A DNA stretch of 64,000 nt from Mucilaginibacter sp. CSA2-8R (GTDB lineage: Bacteria > Bacteroidota > Bacteroidia > Sphingobacteriales > Sphingobacteriaceae). Location: contig NZ_CP152389.1 of assembly GCF_038806765.1 (NCBI RefSeq), forward strand, positions 4,526,001 to 4,590,000. Direction: 5' to 3'. The notes beneath the pieces are model-generated. The model made no database searches and had not been told where the DNA came from. It was given only the letters and a program-made list of their open reading frames with translations. Numbering within the stretch: the stretch's first letter is position 1; the number at the start of each line of letters is the position of its first letter. Below, in pieces: positions 1 through 7,923 of this stretch. A program made the position numbers and the translations under genes.

Positions 1-1487
1 AAGGCGCAACGGTTAGCTGGATAATCAGCACCAATATCAAGGTAAAAAGCGTTGTTTTGATTTTTAACGAAGGTGAAAAATTGCCGCTCGAGGGCAACCG
101 GTTAAACGAGTGGAAAGGCTCGCGCACCATTACCAAACCCGGCTTTTATCAGGTAAGTATCAACGGAAAACTTTCAGACTTGTACCAGGTGCAGATTATT
201 AAAGATGCTATACCGGTAATTCACATTAAATCACCCAAGCAGTACACTCACATTGATGCCGGCGAGGCTCCAAAGGTTGTTGTGGATGCCAGCATTACTG
301 ATGATTATGGCATCAGCAATGCCCTGATTTTTGCTACCGTAGCCAAAGGCAGCGGCGAGTCGGTTAAATTTAAAGATACTACGTTTAACTTTGGCACCTC
401 TTTTAATCAGCATAACAAACAATACAACCTGCAGCGTATTATCGACCTGCCCAAATTGGGCATGGAGCCGGGCGATGAGCTTTACCTTTACCTGCAGGCA
501 CAAGATACACATCAGCAAAAAAGCCGCACGGATGTTTTGATTGTATCTATACAAGATACTGCACAGCTGTTAAGCATGGATGGTATTGTATCGGCCGCCA
601 ATATCAAGCCCGAATATTTCAGAAGTCAGCGGCAGATTATTTTGGATACCGAAAAACTGCTAAAAGAAAAAGACAGCATTGTGGTAACCGCGTTTAAAAG
701 CCGCTGCAATGATTTAGGTACCGACCAAAAAATGCTGCGACTGCGTTACGGCAAGTTTTTAGGTGATGAAGATGAGAGCGGTGCCGAAGGCGAAGGCAAA
801 GAGGATGTAGCCAAAGCCGAAAACTTTGGTAATGCCGCCGTAATTATGGACGCCTACACTGATAAACACGACAATGCCGAAGACGCTACTTTTTTAGAGC
901 CTGCCGTAAAAGCCCAGCTTAAAGCCACTCTGAACGAAATGTGGAAAGCAGAACTGCGGCTGCGCCTTTTTAAACCACAGGAGGCTTTGCCTTATGAGTA
1001 CAAAGCTTTACGCTTATTAAAAGACTTGCAGCAAAAGTCGCGCTCGTTTGTTGCCAAAACCAGCTATAATCCGCCTCCTTTAAAACCCGAAAAACGCCTA
1101 AGTGGAGATTTAAGTAAAGTTGGGCTACCTGTTAACCAACAAACACTCAAACCTGCAGCAGACAAATACGAAACATTAAAAAAAGCAATTACCGTATTGC
1201 AGCAATCCCGATATACGGCTTTAAACACGGGCGATAAACGCGTTTTACAACTAGCATCACAACAACTTGCGTTGCAGGCTTCCAGCCAGCCCGGCACCTA
1301 CCTGCGCGCGGTAAGCGCCCTGCGCCGTATCATCAATAACAAAGCAGCGCCATCAATTGCTGACAGGGCTACTATAGAAAAAGCTATTCAGCAGAGTTTA
1401 CCAGGAAGCAAGGTAACACCATCGGCAAACCTATCAGCTCCGGATATGGGATTGGCTCAACGCTATTACAAAAATTTAAACCGATAA
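1..1487 (+). CDS. DUF4175-type envelope protein, C-terminal part (partial)
   Basis: The reading frame is open from base 3 to the left edge, so the gene begins outside the window. The TTG at 57 lies inside a continuous domain and is not a credible start. The visible part is a beta-rich, Ig-like region for about the first 190 residues, then charged helices with a strongly acidic stretch (DEDESGAEGEGKED), then a Pro/Lys/Ala-rich tail. This layout resembles the large DUF4175 proteins of Bacteroidota, which normally have N-terminal membrane segments and sit in MoxR/DUF58/BatA-type clusters; that assignment is from family memory, not a search. It lies 8 bp upstream of the next membrane-protein gene, so the two are probably co-transcribed. 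The molecular role is unknown. Confidence 0.7.
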   Translation, partial: GATVSWIISTNIKVKSVVLIFNEGEKLPLEGNRLNEWKGSRTITKPGFYQVSINGKLSDLYQVQIIKDAIPVIHIKSPKQYTHIDAGEAPKVVVDASITDDYGISNALIFATVAKGSGESVKFKDTTFNFGTSFNQHNKQYNLQRIIDLPKLGMEPGDELYLYLQAQDTHQQKSRTDVLIVSIQDTAQLLSMDGIVSAANIKPEYFRSQRQIILDTEKLLKEKDSIVVTAFKSRCNDLGTDQKMLRLRYGKFLGDEDESGAEGEGKEDVAKAENFGNAAVIMDAYTDKHDNAEDATFLEPAVKAQLKATLNEMWKAELRLRLFKPQEALPYEYKALRLLKDLQQKSRSFVAKTSYNPPPLKPEKRLSGDLSKVGLPVNQQTLKPAADKYETLKKAITVLQQSRYTALNTGDKRVLQLASQQLALQASSQPGTYLRAVSALRRIINNKAAPSIADRATIEKAIQQSLPGSKVTPSANLSAPDMGLAQRYYKNLNR

Positions 1488-1495
1488 TATAAAGT

Positions 1496-3280
1496 ATGAA
1501 CTGGACACTATCGGTGATCATTATCTGCGTTATACTGGCACTCCTGTTTAGCTGGCAGGAATACCGCCGAACTGACCGGCGCCGTTTACTTTGGCGAATA
1601 ATGGCCATCTGGACTTCGCTGGCTGCTTTAGCCTGCATTGCGTTACCTATTACCTACCGTGCAACTACGCCAGCCGACGCACAAACAGATGCTGTTTTAC
1701 TCACCAATGGCTTTAATAAAGACAGCATTCCGGCCATTGCACCGGTGTTTACGGTTGACGAGGAAATAAAGAAAGCTTATCCAAAAGCTGTGTTAATGAG
1801 TACCCTGGACGAGCTTAACACACAACGCCTCCCTTTTAAACAAATTAAAATTTTAGGCTATGGCATTGATGAGGCCGATTTACCTCAACTGGATGAACTA
1901 TCCATCAGTTATCACACTCCACCCTCACCGGCAGGGTTACAAAATATTAACTGGCCATCAAAAATAAATACCGGCGAGCAATTAGCGGTGCAGGGCAAAT
2001 TTAATAATCAAGATGGGAAGCCGGTAAAACTACAGCTTAAAGGGCTGGGTACATTATCAGACTCTGTAATTATTTTGCCCGCCAAAACCGCTTATTTTCA
2101 GTTAAAAACCAAACCGAAGGCAACTGGCAGGCTCGTTTATCAAATAGTAGCCCTGGCCGGACAAGATACGCTGATGAATGAAAGCATCCCTGTAACCATC
2201 GAGACAACTAAACCTTTGCGGGTACTGATGCTGAATGCGGCTCCTAACTTTGAGAACCGCTTTTTAAAAAACTGGCTTGGCGAAAACGGCTATGCAGTAG
2301 CCTCCAAAGCAACTATCAGTCAAGGCAAAATCAGCGAAGATTATATTAACCTCAATAAATTAAATCTACGGCATCTTTCTGTTTCGTTACTGCACCAGTT
2401 TGACTTAGTGATTGGCGACCTATCTGCCTTGAAAACTTTGCCACCCAATGAAAGTGTCGCTTTAAAGCAGCAGGTTACCCAGAAAGGCTTGGGACTTATA
2501 GTACGGGCCGACAGTACCGACAAAACCACCTCTTGGCTGCAGCGCGACTTTCCGGTAAATACCGTTACCACCAAAGAGCAACCGATGGTAGCACTGACCT
2601 TGCAAGGATCAATCACTGCCACCGGTAAACTAAGCATCGATCCTTCGTATATTAGTTACCGGCCCAATACCCAAAGCTTGGTGACCGACGTTAATCAGCG
2701 TGAACTGGCTGCAATGACGCTATCGGGGGCGGGCAAACTGGTGTTTACCACGCTTAATCATACCAATACCTGGCTACTGGCCGGCAACCATGCAGATTAT
2801 GGCAACTTATGGTCGCTCCTTATCAGCCGCGCTGCTAAAAAACAATTTTCGGCGCAAAGTTGGCGGTTAGCTACCGCACTGCCCGTGGTAGATGAGCCCA
2901 CCCAGGTTATATGGCAAAGCGGCGTGGCACCACAAGATGTTACGATTAACGGAACCAGTATAGCACCAGAACAGAACCCAAACATTCCGTACGAGTGGAC
3001 CTTGACCTACTGGCCACAAAATGCCGGCTGGCAGACGGTAAAAATCAACAAAAACACCGCTATTGATTGGTTTGTGCACGAAAAACGCAGTTGGGAAAGC
3101 CTCCGGAAGCTTAAAAGAATGACTGCGACACAAAATTTTGTGGCTAACCAACACAAAACACTAACTGTAACAAAACAAATACAGCAATACAGACAAAAAG
3201 AGGTATCTAAAATTTATTTTTATTTACTTTTATTGATAGCGTGTACCTTTTTATGGGTAGAACGCAAGTTTGCGAACTAA
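1496..3280 (+). CDS. BatA-like membrane protein with large periplasmic domain
   Basis: ATG start 8 bp after the previous stop. Two hydrophobic segments at residues about 4-22 and 33-55 are followed by a large soluble region (about 60-570) and a single C-terminal transmembrane helix (IYFYLLLLIACTFLWVERKF) near 575-592. The soluble part has beta-rich stretches, including one starting near residue 130, and a central segment (LRVLMLNAAPNFENRFLKNW) resembling the glutamine-amidotransferase-like fold in proteins related to BatA. I see no intact MIDAS motif (DxSxS), so it is not a typical von Willebrand A protein. Its position between a DUF4175 gene and tldD suggests an envelope role. Function unknown; the product type is inferred from topology and neighbours. 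Confidence 0.6.
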   Translation: MNWTLSVIIICVILALLFSWQEYRRTDRRRLLWRIMAIWTSLAALACIALPITYRATTPADAQTDAVLLTNGFNKDSIPAIAPVFTVDEEIKKAYPKAVLMSTLDELNTQRLPFKQIKILGYGIDEADLPQLDELSISYHTPPSPAGLQNINWPSKINTGEQLAVQGKFNNQDGKPVKLQLKGLGTLSDSVIILPAKTAYFQLKTKPKATGRLVYQIVALAGQDTLMNESIPVTIETTKPLRVLMLNAAPNFENRFLKNWLGENGYAVASKATISQGKISEDYINLNKLNLRHLSVSLLHQFDLVIGDLSALKTLPPNESVALKQQVTQKGLGLIVRADSTDKTTSWLQRDFPVNTVTTKEQPMVALTLQGSITATGKLSIDPSYISYRPNTQSLVTDVNQRELAAMTLSGAGKLVFTTLNHTNTWLLAGNHADYGNLWSLLISRAAKKQFSAQSWRLATALPVVDEPTQVIWQSGVAPQDVTINGTSIAPEQNPNIPYEWTLTYWPQNAGWQTVKINKNTAIDWFVHEKRSWESLRKLKRMTATQNFVANQHKTLTVTKQIQQYRQKEVSKIYFYLLLLIACTFLWVERKFAN

Positions 3281-3310
3281 CAAACGATTAACTATACCAA
3301 ATTAATTACT

Positions 3311-3318
3311 AAAGGAGG
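3311..3318 (+). promoter_or_regulatory. Strong Shine-Dalgarno sequence for tldD-like gene
   Basis: AAAGGAGG lies 8 bases upstream of a TTG at 3327. It decides the start: without that TTG the first Met would be residue 18, which would remove the twin-arginine-like signal. Strong Shine-Dalgarno sites are uncommon in Bacteroidota. Confidence 0.7.
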
Positions 3319-3326
3319 ATTAAACC

Positions 3327-4964
3327 TTGAAACGCAGAAATTTTATTTATCTGTCGGGCGTAGGTGCAAGTGCATTAATGTTACCCAACCTGCCATCGTA
3401 CGGTACAGCGATTGACCCGGCCCAATCGCTGGAAACGGTTGATGTGCGCATTAAAAAAGAACTGGCCGATGTTGCCCTCAATACCGCCAAATCTAAAGGC
3501 GCATCTTATGCTGATATTCGTATAGGGCGTTATTTAAACCAAGCCGTTATTACCCGCGAAACCAGGGTGCTTAATGTAGCCAACGCCGAATCGTATGGTG
3601 TGGGTGTACGGGTGCTGGTTAACGGCTGCTGGGGCTTCGCTGCCAGCAACGTGGTAACTAAAGATGGAGTAGCTAAAACAGCAGAACGCGCCGTAGCAGT
3701 AGCAAAAGCCAACGCTAAAATTGGCGGCATGCCGGTACAACTGGCCCCGCAAAAAGGGTACGGCGAAGTAAGCTGGAAAACCCCGATTGAGAAAAACGCC
3801 TTTGAGGTTCCGATTAAAGAGAAAGTTGACCTGTTATTGGCAGCTAATGGCGTTGCTTTAGCAGGCGGAGCTAACTTTGTTAACTCTACTATACTGGCCA
3901 TCAATGAGCAAAAATATTTTGCTTCTACCGATGGCTCTTACATTGATCAGGATATCCACCGCTTATATCCAAACTTTAGCGTTACTAAAATTGATGCTGC
4001 TAAGGGTGCGTTTGAAACCCGCGCAGCGTTAAGCTCGCCGGTAGGCATGGGGTATGAATACCTTACCCCTACCGCGTCCGAAAAAATGCAGGGTGTAGTT
4101 ACCCGCTACCGCAACCGGTATGACATGATGGAGGACATGAAAAATGCCACCAAGAATGCTGCTGAAAAAGTAAATGCTAAAACCGTTGAGCCAGGCAAGT
4201 ATGACTTGGTGCTCGACCCTTCACATTTATGGTTGACCATCCACGAATCGGTTGCTCACCCTACCGAGCTCGACCGTGTATTGGGCTATGAGGCCAACTA
4301 TGCCGGTACCAGCTTCCTGACGTTAGATAAACTCAAATCTGGCAACTTTAAATTCGGTAGCCCGAATATGAACGTTGTTGCCGATAAAAATCAAAAAGGC
4401 TCATTAGGCGCTGTTGGATACGATGATGAAGGCGTTAAACCTAAAGAATGGCAGATTGTAAAAGATGGTACACTGGTAAATTTCCAAGCCATTCGCGATC
4501 AAGCCCATATGCTTGGCTTAAAAGAATCGCAGGGCTGCTGTTATGCGCAAACATGGGCCGATGTACAGTTTCAGCGTATGCCTAACGTATCGTTACAGCC
4601 AGGCAAAACGCCTTTGAGTGTAGATGATATGATTAAGAAAGTTGACAAAGGCATTTACATTGTAGGTAACGGTTCTTTTTCTATAGACCAGCAACGCTAC
4701 AACTTCCAGTTCGGCGGTCAGCTATTTTACGAAATTAAAGGCGGCAAAATTGTAGGCATGTTAAACGACGTAGCCTACCAAGCCACCAATCAGGAATTCT
4801 GGAACTCTCTGGCTGCTGTGTGTGATGAGCGCGACTATCGCTTAGGTGGCGCCTTTAACGATGGCAAGGGCCAGCCAAGCCAGTCGAACGCCGTATCGCA
4901 CGGATCATCAACTGCATTATTTAAGGGAGTAAATGTAATTAATACTAAACGAAGAATCGGATAA
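3327..4964 (+). CDS. TldD/PmbA-family metalloprotease, TldD-like, exported
   Basis: The 545-residue protein starts at TTG, supported by AAAGGAGG. TldD proteins are zinc proteases that cleave unfolded peptides together with PmbA/TldE. The metal motif HESVAH (HExxxH) is at residues 306-311, followed by the usual downstream region (ELDRVLGYEANYAGTSF). The N-terminus KRRNFIYLSGVGASALMLP looks like a twin-arginine signal (RRxFI, then a hydrophobic stretch), so the enzyme is probably exported, unlike cytoplasmic E. coli TldD. The pmbA-like gene follows after 9 bp, as expected for a heterodimer. The family is secure; periplasmic location is inferred from the signal; the natural substrate is unknown. 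Confidence 0.9.
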   Translation: MKRRNFIYLSGVGASALMLPNLPSYGTAIDPAQSLETVDVRIKKELADVALNTAKSKGASYADIRIGRYLNQAVITRETRVLNVANAESYGVGVRVLVNGCWGFAASNVVTKDGVAKTAERAVAVAKANAKIGGMPVQLAPQKGYGEVSWKTPIEKNAFEVPIKEKVDLLLAANGVALAGGANFVNSTILAINEQKYFASTDGSYIDQDIHRLYPNFSVTKIDAAKGAFETRAALSSPVGMGYEYLTPTASEKMQGVVTRYRNRYDMMEDMKNATKNAAEKVNAKTVEPGKYDLVLDPSHLWLTIHESVAHPTELDRVLGYEANYAGTSFLTLDKLKSGNFKFGSPNMNVVADKNQKGSLGAVGYDDEGVKPKEWQIVKDGTLVNFQAIRDQAHMLGLKESQGCCYAQTWADVQFQRMPNVSLQPGKTPLSVDDMIKKVDKGIYIVGNGSFSIDQQRYNFQFGGQLFYEIKGGKIVGMLNDVAYQATNQEFWNSLAAVCDERDYRLGGAFNDGKGQPSQSNAVSHGSSTALFKGVNVINTKRRIG

Positions 4965-4973
4965 CCTCGAGAT

Positions 4974-6305
4974 ATGCCAATACTTAGCAAAGAAGAAGCA
5001 CAAGCTTTATTAAAGAAAGTGCTTAGTTACTCAAAAGCCGACGAGTGCGAAATAGGACTAAATGGTAACGAAGGCGGAAACATTCGTACGGCGTTAAATG
5101 CTGTATCAACCGCCGGCGATATCAGTACTTTAGGATTAGCGGTGAGCTCGACCTTCGGTAAAAAAACCGGCACAGCTACCATTAACGAGTTTGATGACGC
5201 ATCATTAGAAAAAGTAGTGCGCCGCTCGGAAGAACTGGCACAACTGGCGCCAGAAAACCCGGAGCACATGCCGCCGTTAGGTCCGCAAACTTTTGCCGAA
5301 TCAAATACTTACAATGAAAAAACAGCTGCTATGACGCCGGAGAGCCGGGCCGATATGGTTGCCGCAAGTTTAAAAGCATCAAAAGACGCCGGTTTAGATG
5401 CAGCCGGCTTTTTGGAAAATACCACCAGCTTTTATGCTACCATGAACAACAAAGGGTTGTTTGCCTACAATAAATCAACAGACGTTACCTTTTCGGTAAC
5501 TACCCGTAACAAAGCCGGTACAGGCTCGGGTTACGCTGCACGTGGTTTTACCGATGTAAGCAAACTTGATACCTTGGGAGCCACCAAAATTGCCGCACAA
5601 AAGGCCAATGGGTCTGTTGGTGCACGCGCTATTGAGCCAGGTAAATATACTGTAATACTGGAGCCAACCGCTGCGGTATATATGATGGAAAACATGTTTA
5701 GGTTTGATGCCCGCAGTGCCGACGAAGGCCGCAGCTACCTGAGCAAGCGCGGCGGCGGCACCCGCCTGGGCGAAAAACTAATGGACGATAAGGTTAACAT
5801 TTATTCTGATCCGTTTAATGCCGACTTACCTGCCAACACCTGGAGTGGTGACGGACTGCCTTTAGAAAAAACCTACTGGATACAAAACGGCGTGGTAAAA
5901 AACCTGTCGTACTCGCGCTACTGGGCCGAAAAGAAAGGCGCTAAACCATTGCCCGGCCCGAGTAATATTATTATGGATGGCGGCACCACCAGCTTGGAAG
6001 ATATGATTAAGAGTACCGAACGCGGCATCCTGGTATCGCGCCTGTGGTATATCCGAATGGTAGACCCTCAGGTGTTAGCCTTAACCGGTCTTACCCGCGA
6101 CGGCACTTTTTATATCGAAAACGGCAAAATTAAATTCCCGATCAAGAACATGCGCTTTAATGAAAGCCCGGTAATTATGCTGAACAACGTTGAAGCTCTT
6201 GGAAAACCAGAGCGAGCTATTAGTGTAGAAAGCTACCGCAGTTATATGATTCCGCCGATGAAGATTCGCGATTTCACCTTTTCGTCTCTATCAGACGCTG
6301 TATAA
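4974..6305 (+). CDS. TldD/PmbA-family protein, PmbA (TldE)-like subunit
   Basis: 443 residues, ATG start 9 bp after tldD. The fold matches PmbA/TldE: it has the family C-terminal segment (LWYIRMVDPQVLALTGLTRDGTFYIENGK) but no HExxxH, so it should be the non-catalytic partner that shapes the cleft of the TldD heterodimer. No signal peptide is visible at its N-terminus (MPILSKEEAQALLKK), although its partner appears to carry one. Either it is exported as a complex with TldD through the Tat system or one location call is wrong. It is the last gene of the operon and is followed by a terminator hairpin. Confidence 0.88.
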   Translation: MPILSKEEAQALLKKVLSYSKADECEIGLNGNEGGNIRTALNAVSTAGDISTLGLAVSSTFGKKTGTATINEFDDASLEKVVRRSEELAQLAPENPEHMPPLGPQTFAESNTYNEKTAAMTPESRADMVAASLKASKDAGLDAAGFLENTTSFYATMNNKGLFAYNKSTDVTFSVTTRNKAGTGSGYAARGFTDVSKLDTLGATKIAAQKANGSVGARAIEPGKYTVILEPTAAVYMMENMFRFDARSADEGRSYLSKRGGGTRLGEKLMDDKVNIYSDPFNADLPANTWSGDGLPLEKTYWIQNGVVKNLSYSRYWAEKKGAKPLPGPSNIIMDGGTTSLEDMIKSTERGILVSRLWYIRMVDPQVLALTGLTRDGTFYIENGKIKFPIKNMRFNESPVIMLNNVEALGKPERAISVESYRSYMIPPMKIRDFTFSSLSDAV

Positions 6306-6318
6306 TCAGTATCGCATA

Positions 6319-6357
6319 AACAACAAAAGCTCCGTTTTTACGGAGCCTTTGTTGTTT
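6319..6357 (+). terminator. Bidirectional intrinsic terminator after pmbA
   Basis: Two 18-base arms with one mismatch (AAACAACAAAAGCTCCGT and ACGGAGCCTTTGTTGTTT) surround a short T-rich loop 14 bases after the pmbA stop. It lies between convergent genes (pmbA + and the DUF983 gene -) and could serve both. Confidence 0.75.
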
Positions 6358-6379
6358 ATAAGCATAACAAAAATTCGGT

Positions 6380-6805
6380 TTAGTAACCTTTTGCTCTATT
6401 AGGATCAAAATGCAAACCCGGTGTTAACCAGTATAATAAAACCACCCGCGAAAACCTGAAGTTAAACGGTGCAAGCACTAAAGCCGACGTTAAGAGGACG
6501 CTGATATACAACCAAGGCGATTCCAGGTTACCGGTTAGGATGTAAGTAGCCACGGCCAGTGTAACCATCTCAGCCACATTCATGGCATAGCTTACAAACA
6601 TGGCCACATAAAAATATCCGGGCTCTATCTCAAAATGAAAGCCACAATGCGGGCACTCATTATACATTTGCTGACCACCAAACCTGTACATACCGTTGGC
6701 AAACATATTACCGGTGCGGCATTTGGGGCATTTGGCATGCATGGCAGCTTTTAGTATAGATGGACTTGCTGTCATGTTACTTTTATCTAACGTTAATGTT
6801 TTCAT
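6380..6805 (-). CDS. DUF983 small membrane protein
   Basis: A 141-residue protein with two CxxC pairs at the N-terminal side (KCPKCRTG and ECPHCGFHF), which suggest a zinc ribbon, and two hydrophobic segments (YVAMFVSYAMNVAEMVTLAV and WLYISVLLTSALVLAPF). This is the typical DUF983 pattern. The function of the family is unknown. The ATG at 6805 overlaps the end of the AraC gene by 23 bp; a second ATG at 6775 would give a 131-residue protein starting MTASPSILKAAMHAKCPKC, closer to usual family starts. Either way it is probably co-transcribed and perhaps translationally coupled with the regulator upstream. Confidence 0.85.
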   Translation of the reverse strand: MKTLTLDKSNMTASPSILKAAMHAKCPKCRTGNMFANGMYRFGGQQMYNECPHCGFHFEIEPGYFYVAMFVSYAMNVAEMVTLAVATYILTGNLESPWLYISVLLTSALVLAPFNFRFSRVVLLYWLTPGLHFDPNRAKGY

Positions 6806-7685
6806 GATGATTGGTATTTAAAGCCTTATTTCTGAATTGCTCTGGCGTAAGGCCGGTTTGTTTTTTAAAAAACTTGGTAAAATATGAATTATCTTCAAAG
6901 TTGAGCCGCGCAGCAATCTCGCTGATGGTTAGCTGTAAATTAATAAGCAAACGTTTTGCTTCCAGCACAATACGATTCCGAATCAATTCTCCGGCAGGTA
7001 TCCCCATCACTTCTTTACAAATACCATTTAAGTGATTTGGCGTAATATAAAGCAGTTCGGCATACTCTTTAGGCAAGCGCAATCTGGTATAGTTTTGCTC
7101 AACTAATTGCTGAAAATTTTTTAGCAGGGTATAATTATAGGCATTCACCCGATCGGATGACGGCTCGGCACCTAAGCGACCTATCGTAATAAACAGCTGC
7201 AACAAAAGCGCACGAACTAAATCCGCACTCATCCGCTGGTCTTGCTCTGTCTCAGTAATTAATTGCTCAAACAGTGTTGTAACCGGCTGATGCGTTTTGG
7301 CAGGTAAATCAATAACTGCATCACGGATGTTGCCATCAAAAAAAGGGAACTGTGCTAAGTAATCCGGCTTCAACAAAAAAGACTGAAAAAAGAGCTCAGA
7401 AAAATTGATAACGTACCCGTCAACCTTGCCCTCAAAGCTCCAGCTATGCACCTGCCCTGGCACCATAAAATAAATCTGAAACGGCCTTACTACAAATTGC
7501 TCAAAATCGATAGCATGAGTACCACCACCTTTAGTAAAAAATACTAAATGGTAAAAGCTGTGCTTATGTGCCAAATGCAGATTATGATGCTGTGCCAGAT
7601 AAGGCGCAAACCGGCTAATCAGAATATCGTCCTGCTTAAACGCTGACAGCGTACAGATATCGTAAACCGGTATTTCCCTTTTCAT
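6783..7685 (-). CDS. AraC-family transcriptional regulator
   Basis: 300 residues. The N-terminal half is a cupin-like AraC ligand domain (HKHSFYHLVFFTKGGGTHAID, then VVRPFQIYFMVPGQVHSWSFEG). The C-terminal about 100 residues contain two helix-turn-helix units (PKEYAELLYITPNHLNGICKE and ISEIAARLNFEDNSYFTKFF, the second followed by KKQTGLTPEQFR). ATG start at 7685. It is divergent from the sialate O-acetylesterase gene with a 238-bp spacer that holds a 13-bp direct repeat at 7721-7754, a likely binding site. The ligand is unknown; the genomic position suggests a sugar or the esterase substrate, but control of the overlapping DUF983 gene is equally possible. Confidence 0.92.
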   Translation of the reverse strand: MKREIPVYDICTLSAFKQDDILISRFAPYLAQHHNLHLAHKHSFYHLVFFTKGGGTHAIDFEQFVVRPFQIYFMVPGQVHSWSFEGKVDGYVINFSELFFQSFLLKPDYLAQFPFFDGNIRDAVIDLPAKTHQPVTTLFEQLITETEQDQRMSADLVRALLLQLFITIGRLGAEPSSDRVNAYNYTLLKNFQQLVEQNYTRLRLPKEYAELLYITPNHLNGICKEVMGIPAGELIRNRIVLEAKRLLINLQLTISEIAARLNFEDNSYFTKFFKKQTGLTPEQFRNKALNTNHHENINVR

Positions 7686-7720
7686 GTTGTTACAAATATA
7701 GGGAGTAAGCGTCGGTCAGC

Positions 7721-7754
7721 TATGGTACTATTTCATGCTCGTATGGTACTATTT
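7721..7754. promoter_or_regulatory. Direct repeat TATGGTACTATTT, candidate AraC-type operator
   Basis: The 13-mer TATGGTACTATTT occurs at 7721-7733 and again at 7742-7754. The copies are identical and their starts are 21 bp apart, two helical turns, the spacing used by AraC-family dimers. The pair is 36 bp upstream of the araC-type start and about 170 bp upstream of the esterase start. Confidence 0.6.
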
Positions 7755-7923
7755 ACTTATTAACAATTTCTTTTCAAACAGCGCATCTTACTATATATTC
7801 TTGTATTAAACATTTATTGTACAAAGGCGGTATAAGGTTATGTTACTGCTATTGAATTTCAAATACTACCGATGGCCTATGCAACCGGCAGTATCCATTA
7901 ACGAATTACACAATTGACTTAAG

